Part shown: positions 50,741-61,138 of the stretch, in pieces | Numbering within the stretch: position 1 is the stretch's first letter | Layout of the letters: the number at the start of each line of letters is the position of its first letter | Assembly (NCBI GenBank): GCA_963575745.1 | Contig: CAUYUJ010020252.1 | Location: 83,501 to 147,500 of the forward strand | Length of the DNA: 64,000 nucleotides | Direction: 5' to 3' | Origin: Prorocentrum cordatum | Lineage: Eukaryota; Sar; Dinophyceae; Prorocentrales; Prorocentraceae | Program-made: the position numbers and the translations under genes | Notes under the pieces: generated by a model | What the model was told of the DNA's origin: nothing | Seen by the model: only the letters and a program-made list of their open reading frames with translations | The model's database searches: none

Positions 50741-50809
50741 AGCGCCCTCTCGATGGGGCGGGCTTCGCTGGCGCCGACGGAAGGGGGCAGGCAGACGCGG
50801 AGAGCAGGG

Positions 50810-50900
50810 CGCCGGAGGAGGAGGAGGAGGAGGAGGAGAAAGAGAGAGAGAGAGAGAGCGAAGAGGAGGAGGAGGAGGAGGAGGAGGAGGAGGGAAAGAG
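50810..50900. repeat. GGA/GA microsatellite
   Basis: GGA triplets with two GA runs. Confidence 0.95.
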
Positions 50901-51041
50901 AGAGAGAGGGTGGCAGGGCGGAAGGGAGAGCGAGTGAGTGTGCGCCGCCGCTGGGCGGCCGTCGTGCCTGCGTCGGGTTTCACGCTCTGCGTGAAGATCT
51001 GCGCTGCCGGATGCTTGCCAGCGCGATCGGATGCTCACCAC

Positions 51042-51214
51042 TAGTCGGGTGTTGCTAGAAGTGCCCCTGGCCCAAGGTGCCCCCAGCTTTTCGCTCCAGT
51101 TTGGAGCCCCTGGGGCCCCCTGGGCCTCGTGAGGGGTGCCCTGGAGGCCGTCTGGGCCGCCCCGAGAATCCTGGGGACACCTTGGGCCAGGGGCACTTCT
51201 GGCAACATCCGAAC
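51042..51214 (+). mobile_element. Inverted-repeat element, family G copy 3
   Basis: Ends AGTCGGGTGTTGCTAGAAGT and CACTTCTGGCAACATCCGAAC. It lies 1.1 kb from copy 2 in the opposite direction. Confidence 0.8.
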
Positions 51215-52228
51215 TGGAGGAGGGGGCCGCGCTACTGACTTGGGGCAGCCAGGTGTCAGCTGGTCGACCCGTTGCGGCGCACGGGGCATTTCTCTGGGCA
51301 GGGCGTGCACCTCTTTCGCAGTGCCCACCAGACGTGGAGTCGCTCGGCACGCCCATCCGCTGCATGCCGGCAGCGCGCGCGGGCATGCTGCCTTGAAGAA
51401 CCCTTGGGCGGAGAAATCTGTAGCCGTGCACCTTGCCGATTCAGACTCAGACCAAGTCTGAGGGACTCGCTAACCCCACGAGGGCTTTGAGCCAAAACAT
51501 GTTCAGGCGGCTTCGCTATGCGATGTCGCGCCATACAGTGGGGGCGCGCATCAAGAAACCATATACTTTTCCTCAGGGTATCCTCGGTTTCTTTGCTCCT
51601 CGTGCTGCGCGGCGACTTCCCGCAGCCGTTGAAGGAGCTGCTGCGTTCAGGGTGCTCCGGGTTTCCCCTCCGGTGCAACTCGCGCGCGGGATCTCAGGGT
51701 TGGGATTCTTGCGAGGGTTTCTTGCGGCCGCGCCCGCACTGTATTGTCGAGCATCTGATTCGGAAGCCTCCTCCCGCAAAGCTGGGCCAGTTTGTCTCAA
51801 CCAGCTCGCGGGCAGGGGGCTGGCCCCACTGCCCGTGGGCAGGATCCACACCGTCAGGTTCGAAGCCCTCGCCATCGCTCGGCCGTCCATGCCCCTCGCA
51901 CCTTTTCGGCTTCGTGCGTGCATTTTCTCGCAGGATGGCCCAAAATGCTCCTCGATGGTCCTCGCCGAGACGAAGTGCAGACGTCCGAGCGATGCCAAGA
52001 GCCGCGCGGCCATCTGGCGACGGGGGCGGACATGAGAGGCTTCCACGCGCCGCGGGGGCGCGCCGGGCGGGCAGTTGCACCTCAGCCGAGGCGCCGTCCG
52101 ATACTCCCCCTCGTCCTGGGATGCGACCTGGCCGCATCCTCGAGCGCGTCGCGCCCCGGATCGATCCGATGAGGGTCAGCCACGCACAGAGGGTGGGGTA
52201 GGGGTGAGGGGGGAAGGCTTCTTCGAAG
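51215..52228. other. Unassigned; decayed coding-like frames
   Basis: Frames in 51430-52200 are moderately protein-like on both strands, but none keeps a recognisable domain. It could be a worn retroelement. Confidence 0.25.
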
Positions 52229-52293
52229 AGCCCCTGCTCTTTAGAAGGCGCGGGCCTCGTGTGTAGATGCAGGGCCCGCGCATTCTAAAAAGC
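52229..52293. repeat. Hairpin-forming inverted repeat
   Basis: GCTCTTTAGAAGGCGCGGGC pairs with GCCCGCGCATTCTAAAAAGC around a short loop with GTGTGTAGATG. Confidence 0.7.
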
Positions 52294-52299
52294 AGCTTC

Positions 52300-52515
52300 A
52301 TCCTCCTCCTCCTCCTCCTCCTCCTCCTCCTCCTCCTCCTCCTCCTCCTCCTCCTCCTCCTCCTCCTCCTCCTCCTCCTCCTCCTCCTCCCTGTCCTCCT
52401 CCTGTCCTCCTCCTCCTCCTCCTCCTCCTCCTCCTCCCTCCTCCTCCTCCTCCCCTCCTCCTCTCCTCCTCCTCCTCCTCCTCCCTCCCTCCTCCTCCTC
52501 CTCCTGCTTCCTCCT
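52300..52515. repeat. TCC microsatellite
   Basis: TCC runs with CTG and CCC interruptions. It lies at the outer end of R3, as GGA tracts do in the other R arrays. Confidence 0.95.
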
Positions 52516-52569
52516 CCCGTCACCCCCCCCCCCGTGCCCTCCCATGCTTTGCCTCTGCTCTCCGCATGC

Positions 52570-53975
52570 CCTTCCCATTCTGGCACACCCCATAGGGAGC
52601 TCCACCGAAGGCCCCAGCGGCAGGGTCCGCATGCGGGGACCGCCACTCATTTTGGCACATCCTTCACGAGGATCGTGGCACCACAGGAAGCTCCACCGAA
52701 GGCCTCAGTAGCAGGGTCCGCATGCGGAGACCGCCACCCATTTAGGCACACCCCTCACGAGGATCGTGGCCCCACAGGGAGCTCCACCGAAGGCCCCACC
52801 CAGCGACAGGGTCCGCATGCAGGGACCGCCACCCATTTTGGCACACCCTTTACGAGGATCGTGGCCCCGCAGGGAGCTCCACCGAAGGCCCCAGCGGCAG
52901 GGTCCGCATGCGGGAACCGCCACCCATTCGGGCATATTTTTCACGAGGATCGTGGCCCCACAGGGAGCTCCACCGAAGGCCCCAGCGGCAGGGTCCGCAT
53001 GCGGGGACCGCCACCCACCATTTAGGCACACCTCATCACGAGGATCTTGGCACCACAGGGAGTTCCACCGAAGGCCCCAGCGGCAGGGTCCACATGCGGG
53101 AACCGCCACCCACCATTTAGGCACACCCCATCACCAGGATCTTGGCACCACAGGGAGCTCCACCGAAGGCCCCAGTGGCAGGGTCCGCATGCGGGGACCG
53201 CCACCCATTTTGGCACCCCCTTCACGAGGATCGTGGCACCACAGGGAGCTCCACCGAAGGCCCCAGCGGCAGGGTCCGCATGCGGGGACCGCCACCCATT
53301 TAGGCACCAACAGGGGGCTCCACCGAAGGCCCCAGCGGCAGGGTCCACATGCGGAGACCGCCACCCATGTTAGCACACCCTTCACGAGGATCTTGGCATC
53401 ACAGGGAGATCCACCGAAGGCCCAGGGACCCGCCACCCATTCGGGCACCCCCTTAACGAGGATCATGGCCCCACAGAGCTCCACCGAAGGCCCCAGCGGC
53501 AGGGTCCGTATGCGGGGACCGCCACCCATTTTGGCACACCTTTTACGAGGATCGTGGCCCCACAGGGAGCTACACCGAAGGCCCCAGTGGCAGGGTCCGC
53601 ACGCGGAGACCGCCACCCATTTGGGCACAAGGCCCAGCGGCAGGGTCCGCACGCGGAGACCGCCACCCGTTCTCGCACATCCTTCACACGGTTCGTGGCC
53701 CAACAGGATCCGTGGCCCAACAGGGAGCTCCACCGAAGGCCCCAGTGGAGGGGTACGCATGCGGGACCGCCACCCATTTCGGCGCACCCCTCACCAGGTT
53801 CGTGGCCGCACAGGGAGCTCCACCGAAGGCCCCAGTGGCACAGGCCGCAGGCGCCCGACTGCCATTTTGGCACACCCCTCACACGGCTCGTGGCCCCATA
53901 TGGAGCTCCACCGAAAGCGGTACCCACAACGCGGTATTCACAATTGCGTATGGTGGGGTCTGCCGCCAGGATAGT
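52570..53975 (-). mobile_element. Family R composite array R3 (minus strand)
   Basis: About fifteen units of 80 to 93 bases with GGGAGCTCCACCGAAGGCCC, GGTCCGCATGCGG and ACCGCCACCCATT. The right end, read on the minus strand, starts CTGGCGGCAGACCCCACCAT, like the left end of R4. The long frames here are repeat artefacts. Confidence 0.75.
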
Positions 53976-54309
53976 TATTATGTTGTTAGTGGGGCCGTAG
54001 TGAGGGCGCGATGATGGAGCGCTGGAAGCTCGACAAGTCGAGAACGTAAAATCAACAGTTGTTGCATATGGGGCTTCCGTCGGAGGATCTCTTGGAACCC
54101 TCGTGGGGCGTTGTGGGGGTTTCTTGGGCCGCTTGGGGCAATATTAGGGCGCGGTTGGGTTGTTGCTGTGCGCTAGTGGACCAAAGGAGGGGGGGGGGCC
54201 AGGGCCCTCCTTGTGCCGTTTTGGTGCTGTCTGGCTTCGGGGAAAATCACGCGACAACGCGCAGCACACCCGGGAGAGTCTGTGAACTTTGGGGCCCTGG
54301 CCTCTTAAC
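53976..54309. other. Unassigned sequence
   Basis: A few CTTGGGG-like words near 54090-54150. No gene. Confidence 0.35.
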
Positions 54310-54775
54310 TACTCGATCGCTTTCGAGGGGCTCAAGCACGGCATGGAAATGAATCGGGATAAAGTTGCACAATTCGAAGTTGATTTTGCCGATGTGATCA
54401 AAAGGCCCACGGGCGAATTGATCCGGAAAGTCAAGGAAGTCGTATATTTCTTGGAGGGTTCGCGTCTTAAACTAAGCGCGCCGACAGAGAGCTGTCCCGA
54501 CGCGTTGCCGAAAGTTCGAATGCATTCAAACGGCTACGAAAAGTGCAGGCGCATGCATCGATCGGGAAACACCGAAAGCTCTACATATACGTATTCAAGT
54601 TGTGTGGTCAGCAAACTCCTGTACTCCTTAGACCCCTTGTGGCTCATCAAGGCGGATAGAGATCGCTCAGACGCTTTTCATGCAGGCTTCTGCGAACGAT
54701 CATGGGTATCCCACATGCGTACTGTTCGCGCATCTCTAACGCAAGCGTTTTGGAACAGGCAGGATCCAAAGTAAT
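54310..54775 (+). pseudogene. Decayed LINE reverse transcriptase fragment (thumb/C-terminal part)
   Basis: Switching between plus-strand frames gives, in order, LSRRVAESSNAFKRLRKV, KLYIYVFK, VVSKLLYSLDPLWLIKADRD, then IMGIPHAYCSRISNASVLEQ. This order (tracking through A...FKRLRKV, VxSKLLYSL, then MGIP and SNxxVL) is typical of the region after the catalytic box in many LINE reverse transcriptases. At least two frameshifts break it. It differs from LINE-1/2/3, so it is another lineage. No endonuclease or catalytic box remains. Confidence 0.6.
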
Positions 54776-55151
54776 CGTTTTCTTATTCATTGTTTTGCCG
54801 ATTGGCGCAGGCCATCGCACCCCCGCCCTCCCGCCCCCCCAATGCGTAGATCTTGGCTGTTTTGGCATGTTTCGAACAGGTGGAGTCCCCCATAGGACGC
54901 GCTGTTACGCACTGTTTGCAAACAGTCGCATTAAGCGAAGGTCCGGTGTTGAAACGCCGAATAGGAAAGCCTTCACAAGACGTTGTCTTATATTGTACAC
55001 GATAAACAGACCAGTAAGTAGAAACATTATGTTTGCATAGTCAAACAATTTTGTAGTGAAGAATATCGTATGCCATGCGGACGGCTCCCCGAGGAATCGG
55101 GCCCTTAGCCAGCGCAGAGCCCGCCCGAGACAGCAGAGGGACGACGAAGTG
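54776..55151. other. Unassigned sequence
   Basis: Moderate-GC sequence without a supported gene. Confidence 0.35.
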
Positions 55152-55170
55152 TACGCAACGGGGCATCTTG

Positions 55171-55344
55171 CAGTCGACCCGCATAGTAAGGATGGGCAAC
55201 CTTCCCAAGGGTACCCCTTGCGTCTTTGCCGCCTCGACCCATCCTTGGCTGCTTTCGCTGGCCGCGCCCCGCTCGCAAGGCGTCGACCTGGCCTTCCAAG
55301 ACCCTTGAATCCTTATCGCGCATCCTTAGGATACGGGCCGACTG
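55171..55344. mobile_element. Inverted-repeat element, family F copy 2, with 19-base flanking repeats
   Basis: Ends CAGTCGACCCGCATAGTAAG and GGATACGGGCCGACTG, inverted copies. Directly outside lie 55152-55170 and 55345-55363, 19-base direct repeats with two mismatches (TACGCAAYGGGGCATCTTR). Confidence 0.75.
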
Positions 55345-55363
55345 TACGCAATGGGGCATCTTA

Positions 55364-55770
55364 GCATATGATTTCATGCCGCCGCGTCGTAGCATCGTCT
55401 TCGCAGCGCGTTTGGCGGACTGCATCCCAGGACGCGCCTGGCGCACCACCACAATTTGATAGTCATTGTTTTGCCCGCGCGTCCACAGGATGCAAGGCTG
55501 CGACGTTACAGGGTTGAGGACAGTGGGTTCACAGGACCGGAGGACCCTCCAACTCGTGTTTAATCGCACGGTGGCGGATATGCCATGTCGCTTTGCGTGC
55601 TCGAGCGCGGTCCCTATCTTTCGCCCGAGACTTGTTCCCTCCCTCCTGCTCCACCACGATAGTTCGAAAATGCATAAGTATTGGCCCCGCCAGTGAGTCG
55701 ACGAGGGCTTCAGCAGACTGATATGGTTCACAAGGATCGTTCACGCGTACTTGCATCATTTTTTGAAATA
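55364..55770 (-). other. Possible decayed coding sequence, minus strand
   Basis: Minus-strand frames give ATWHIRHRAIKHELEGPPVL and, in a neighbouring frame, ILWTRGQNNDYQIVVVRQAR. They look protein-like but are shifted relative to each other. No family recognised. Confidence 0.2.
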
Positions 55771-56186
55771 GCTCACAGCGCAGAGTTGTTCAGTAAGTCA
55801 ACAGGTTTCGCAGGAGACGCTCCAGTTGCCCAGGCATCGCTCGTCCCGTCGCTCACCCTCCTTTTCCCCTTCCGCTCCCATCCGCTTCCCTCTCCCCTGC
55901 CCCTTCTGCCCTCTCTCCAGTCACCCTCCCCACTTGCCCTTCACCCTGTACCCCCCCCCCTCTGTCCTGACGGGCCCGCAGCCCCGCAGCCGGCGCAGGT
56001 CGACTACACGTAAGAGTGACCTTTCGCCGGAGTGACCTCTGGTGCGGGCACAATGGGGTCCCCCGGTCACCGATTGCGATGGGATAGTAGCGTCTTGCGC
56101 GCCTGAGTTTGGTCCCCCCGCGGCCCCCCAAAAGCCGCGCACCAAAGGTCACTCTTACCCAGGGTCACTCTTGCGTGTAGCCGAGC
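55771..56186. other. Unassigned sequence
   Basis: Pyrimidine-rich 55845-55975. An inverted pair AAGAGTGACCTTTCGCCGGA / CAAAGGTCACTCTTACCC lies at about 56013-56160 and may bound a small element. Confidence 0.35.
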
Positions 56187-56331
56187 AGGGGAGGTCGCCT
56201 TCGCCCCAGCGGCCCCCGTCTCGCGCGCGGGGGACCTGGTGTTGGTGCTGCTGTCGCCGCAGCGGGCGCGCCCGCAGCGCGCGGGCGGTCGGCGGTGCTC
56301 CGAGTCGCTCGGGGTCCTCGGCGCATCCGGG
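56187..56331 (+). CDS. Host gene exon candidate next to a family A element
   Basis: After CCGAGCAG the frame reads EVAFAPAAPVSRAGDLVLVL, then LSPQRARPQRAGGRRCSESL and GVLGASGG. The strand-like VLVLL and high third-position GC fit the other host exons. The frame reaches TGA within the left copy of the family A target duplication (GGCTGATG), whereas the right copy has CGA (GGCCGATG) and opens into WKLRPARPRGE. No homologue known. Confidence 0.35.
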
Positions 56332-56339
56332 GGCTGATG

Positions 56340-56503
56340 TGAGGTCGGGCTTGTCCCTCTACAGAGGGAGCATTCAAAAATGCTCAAAAAGAATGGTCCG
56401 GGGGCGATTGCTCGACCTCGTTTTGAGCATGTGGGGAGCATGTGCAGAGTATGTTTTATGTCTTCGCCCAACATCCCCCTGCAGGGGGGCAGGCCCCACC
56501 CGG
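56340..56503 (+). mobile_element. Family A element, complete, near-perfect 8-base duplication
   Basis: Left end TGAGGTCGGGCTTGTCCCTC. The right end (...GCAGGGGGGCAGGCCCCACCC) is mutated. Flanks are GGCTGATG (56332-56339) and GGCCGATG (56504-56511), 7 of 8 identical. Confidence 0.75.
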
Positions 56504-56511
56504 GGCCGATG

Positions 56512-56936
56512 GAAACTCCGCCCTGCCAGGCCGCGTGGCGAGTCCGCCCGCGGAGCCTCGGTCCGTGGCCCCTCGGGCAGGCGGTGCGGCCGCCGCCGCC
56601 GCGGGCCTGCGCCCGCGGCGCTGCTCGGCCTCCCCCCCCCCGCGTGCTCGTCGACTTGCGTGTGTGCGCTGCGTCGGTGCTGCATCGGCGCAGGCGCAGC
56701 AGCTGGCCCCTGCAGGCTCTCTCCCCCCACCGTAGGGTGCCTGGCTCAACGAGGCGGACAGAGCGTGGAGCTCGAAAAACACAGCAGCTGGCCCGCCTTC
56801 GCCGCGGCACCGTGCCCACGCACGGGGGCCCCTGCGCCGCCGTCCTTCGCCTCGGCGTCGCGCGGGCGTGCGCATCGAGGGCCATCGAGGAGCATCCTTG
56901 ATCATTTGGCGGGAAAACCACGCACGAAACCAAAAT
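56512..56936 (+). other. Possible exon continuation, then unassigned
   Basis: The frame WKLRPARPRGESARGAS follows the family A copy. Beyond about 56600 many frames are open and nothing is recognised. Confidence 0.2.
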
Positions 56937-58338
56937 TATCCTGGCGAAGGACCCAACCATATGCAGTTGTGAGTACCGCAATTGTGAATATCTTCTCGGG
57001 TGGCGCTCTCTATGGGGCCACGAATCGTATGACGGTGTACCGAATTGTGTGGCGTAGCTTCTGCAGGGGCTTCCTTGGGAACCCCGACGGCAGCGCCCGC
57101 GCGCCGCGACGCCCATGTCGGCACGCCCCACACGAGGATCGCGCCCGCTTCGAAAATGCCGAGGCACCCCCGTTAGCCTTTCCAAACGAGAACGCCTACG
57201 AAACGTGTGACTGGTTTGCCGAAATGAGTGTGCGGGACGCATGCGGGCACACCCACTGGGACATTCAGTGGAGCTCCTCATGGGGCCACGAAACGTGTGA
57301 GGGGTGTGCCGAAATGTGTGTGCGGGACGCATGCGGGCACACCCACTGGGACCTTCGGTGGAGTTCCTTATGGGGCCACGAAACGTGTGATGGGGTGTGC
57401 CGAAATGTGCGTGCAGGACGCATGCGGGCACACCCACTGGGACCTTCGGTAGAGCTCCCTATGGGGCCACGAAACGTGTGAGGGGTGTGCCGAAATGGGT
57501 GTGCGGGACGCATGCGGGCACACCCATTGGGACCTTCGGTGGAGTTCCCTATGGGGCCACGAAACGTGTGAGGGGTGTGCCGAAATTGTTGTGCGGGACG
57601 CATGCGGGCACACCCACTGGGACCTTCGGTGGAGCTCTCTATGGGGCCACGAAACGTGTGAGGGGTGTGCCGAAATGGGTGTGCGGGACGCATGCGGGCA
57701 CACCCACTGGGACTTTTGGTAGAGCTCCCTATGGGGCCACGAAACGTGTGAAGGGTGTGCCGAAATGGGTGTGCGGGACGCATGCGGGCACACCCATTGG
57801 GACCTTCGGTGGAGTTCCCTATGGGGCCACGAAACGTGTGAGGGGTGTGCCGAAATTGGTGTGCGGGGCGCATGCGGGCACACCTATCGGGACCTTCGGC
57901 GGAACCCCCAACGGGGCCACGAAACGTGTGAGGGGTGTGCCGAAATGTGCGTGCAGGACGCATGCGGGCACACCCAGTGGGACCTTCGGTGAAGCTCCCT
58001 ATGGGGCCACGAAACGTGTGAGGGGTGTGCCGAAATGGGTGTGCGGGACGCATGCGGGCACACCCACTGGGACCTTCGGTGGAGCTCCCTATGGGGCCAC
58101 GAAACGTGTGAGAGGTGTGCCGGAATGCGCGTGCGGGACGCATGCGGGCACACCCATTGGGACCTTCGGTGGAATTCCTTATGGGACCACGAAACGTGTG
58201 AGGGGTGTGCCGAAATGGGTGTGCGGAGGGGGAGACAGGAGGGAGGAGGGGGAGGAGAGGAGGAGAGGAGGAGAGGAGACGCGGGCCGCGGGCCACCGTC
58301 TCTTCAAAACGAGGACCCAACACCACAGGATGGTTGGG
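56937..58338 (+). mobile_element. Family R composite array R4, 90-base units
   Basis: Starts CCTGGCGAAGGACCCAACCA. From 57210 there are about twelve regular 90-base units with CTATGGGGCCACGAAACGTG, GTGTGCCGAAATG and GGACGCATGCGGGCACACCC. Then a GGA tract and the end AACGAGGACCCAACACCACA followed by GGATGGTTGGG. Both strands are open through it because 90 is a multiple of three. Confidence 0.85.
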
Positions 58339-59129
58339 AAAAAGCACAGGGAATGGACGTCCGAACGATGGCCAGTCGCCCGTGTGCCCCACCCCACGCC
58401 AGCTGCATCGATGCGCGTAGGTCCCAGCGTCGCCCGGACACGATTGCGTCTCGGGCTCTGGCGGGTCGTTCGGGCAGTCCTCGCGTCCCCTTCGCTGATT
58501 CACGCTGCTAATGCATGGGCGAGGTGCTGGTAAGCCTTGAGCAGACGTGGCATGGATTCGCAGTTCGATTCCAGGAAAAAAACAGCGGGTCATAAGTTTA
58601 CATTCGATGGGACCCCACGGCGCTCCACGAATCCATGGTTAGGGCTCCCCCAAGGTTCACCAGGATCGGCAGATGGGAGCGCGGCCGCAAAATTGTAATT
58701 CACGCGGCGCCGCGCGAGTCTGCCGTAAAAGACCGCTGCCACGCCTTGACGCGGCCATGCGAGTACGGTCAGGGAGAGACCGCCGTTTGATCCGCAATGG
58801 TGTTCACCTCCCCCCGCTCAAAGGGCAGATCCAAAGATGTGTTGAACATGTTAGCGATTGGCTTGAGGGACAGGAGCGATACCCATCGGTAGTTGAAAAT
58901 AGGTACGTTTGGACTCCCTGATTCCAACATACTTGAAGCGCCTTCCTACTTCAATGATCGAGTGGTTTCACCCTTTTTTCCGTCCTCCTTTGGGGGTGGA
59001 CGGAACCCTGTATATTTTCGACGTTTTCCTGATTCATGTTTCCACCTACTTCATCCGATTGATGGATAACGGCGAGATAACATGACGGAGGAGTGGCAGC
59101 AGCACTGTCAGGAAACGGAGGTTTTCGTC
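58339..59129. other. Unassigned sequence with a dispersed repeat
   Basis: 58905-59060 resembles 48218-48365. No gene. Confidence 0.4.
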
Positions 59130-59835
59130 TAGCATCCAGAGGTTTCAGCGGCTGGGCTCGCATGCGGTAGCCGCTTCCATGTCGGCACACCCCTCACACG
59201 CTTCGTGGCCTCATAAGGAGCCCCACCGACGGTTCTAGTAGCAGGGCTCGCATGCGGTAGCCGCCTCCATTTCGGCACACCCTTCACACGCTTCGTGGCC
59301 CCATAGAGGCTCCACCTAAGGCCCCAGTGGCAGGGCTCACGTACGGTGGCCGCCTCCATTTCGGCACACCCCGTAACGCTTCGTGACCCCGAAAAGAGCT
59401 CCACCGCAGGCTCCAGCGGGTGATCTTGCATGCGGTAGCCGCCTCCATTTCGAAACACCCCTCACACGCCTCGTGGCCCCATAGGGAGCGTCACCGAAGG
59501 CCCAAGTGGCAGGGTTCACATGCAGTACCCGCCCCAATCTCGGCACACCCTTCACGCGTTTCGTGGCCGCATATGGAGCTCCACCGAATGACCGAGCGAC
59601 ACGGCACGCATGCGGTAGCCGCCCCTATTTCGCAACACCTTGCGCACGCTTTGTGGTCCCATAGGGTGCTCCACAAGAGGCCCCAGTGGTAGAACTCGCA
59701 TGCAGTACCCGCCCCCATTCCAGCACACCCCTCAGACGTTTCGTGGCCCCCCACATGAAGCTCAATCGAAGGCCACAGTGGCAGGGCTCGCTTGCGGTAC
59801 CCGCCTCCATGTAAGCACACCCGTCGCAGTTGAGC
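59130..59835 (-). repeat. Family R array R5 (minus strand), no clear ends
   Basis: About eight diverged units with TTCGTGGCCCCATAGGGAGC-like words and GGCTCGCATGCGGTAGCCGC. R-type end motifs were not found. Confidence 0.75.
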
Positions 59836-60090
59836 ACGCGACTTAGTTATTGTGCGTTCCAGCAGAATTCTTCGCCGCCTCGGAATTGTCTATTAGGGGC
59901 CTGGTCAGTAGAGGGCCCAAGGTGCAGCATCCTCTCTTCAGTGCACTTCGGTGCCGGGGCCCGGTCAGCAGAAGGCGTCACCCGCGCAAACTTACATGAA
60001 GAACTTGGTTACTAGAAGGTTATCCGATTGCAATGTGATTTGCAAATGTTTAGAGAGACCTGGTTGCTAGAAGGTTTCAGCTGACTAGTG
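59836..60090 (+). repeat. Degenerate CTGGTTGCTAGAAGG-type repeat
   Basis: CTGGTCAGTAGAGG, CCGGTCAGCAGAAGG, TTGGTTACTAGAAGG and CTGGTTGCTAGAAGG occur at irregular spacing. Confidence 0.6.
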
Positions 60091-61138
60091 TGAGTTTGCT
60101 CGATTGGTTCGTATGCGGCTTGCACACCTGAACTGGCGAGGCACAACAGACTCCCTTGAGTACCAAACTCGAACGGGATTGTATCATACCTGATTTGTTC
60201 TTCCTGCCTTGAATCGTATCTCCCCACCGCTGCCGTTTATTGTTCTGGGGCCCCAAAGGATATCCCCCCGTGCCCGTGCTATTCGCGTTTAACGCTGTCG
60301 TGTTATTCTTTCGATGCGGAGAGGCATCCTTGACATCCACTTTCCTCATTTCGCTTTCTCTCGCCGTCATTTCGTTATCTCTCGCCCTGTTTCCCCCTTC
60401 CGTGTTATCTTGGTTCTTCTTTTCGCAGGCCCAGAGTTGGACGGTACCTTCCATTGCCGGCGCGCTCCCGTCCAGCGCCACCGCGTTCGCTGGGGGCCTG
60501 GTCTGCACCTGGAGGGGCGATGGGGCGAGGCTGTTTTTGAGAGGACTCATCACGGCGTGGTTTTTTCCGAAGACAGCGCCGTTCGCTTCTCCCTCACCAA
60601 ACACATAGTGGACAGATTGATTCACAGATCGGCCTGCCAACTGGTGGCCCACAGAGCTTGCTATCCCCCAGTGGTCCCAAGGAGCCACAGAAGCTCTGGG
60701 GCACCTTAGATCCTTGAAAGATGAACCATGAATATGCCCCAACATGTCTTAAACCCTGATGTCTTAGCGCATGTGTCTACTGTATCCTGTGTTTGAAGGG
60801 CTCGCTTTCGCGATCACTTCGTTGAGGGCGGGGCAATGTGTCGCTTTGGCACCTGGTCCTGGACAGCACCTCAGAGAGGCACTATGTATAATGAAATTGA
60901 GATGGGAAAACGCAGGAAGCGCAGTAGGAAGGGAAGGAAGGGGAGGGGGAGATTGACAGCCTGTCACCTCCCGCAGGGATCCTGCAATCCCAGCCACGAC
61001 CTGTGATCGTTCTAGTCGCTACGTGGTGAGAGTGTAGTTTCACATTGATGCTCCGCTCAGCCGATCCCACGTCGCGTCAAAAAGGTCACTCCTCGAACAC
61101 TTCGGAGATCTACCAGGATGTCGACTGATACTTGACTT
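60091..61138. other. Unassigned sequence, less GC-rich
   Basis: A minus-strand frame (60240-60560) reads GTVQLWACEKKNQDNTEGGN and looks protein-like, as does the plus strand in part. No domain recognised and no gene is called. Confidence 0.3.

Noticed and set aside
51483-51498. Reverse-complement partial match to the spliced leader (TTGAGCCAAAA)
   Set aside because: Only 11 bases match and the rest of the leader is absent; chance is likely.
57265-58593. 378- and 442-residue frames on both strands over R4, and similar frames over R3
   Set aside because: The 90-base unit is a multiple of three, so both strands stay open. The peptide repeats simply mirror the DNA repeat.
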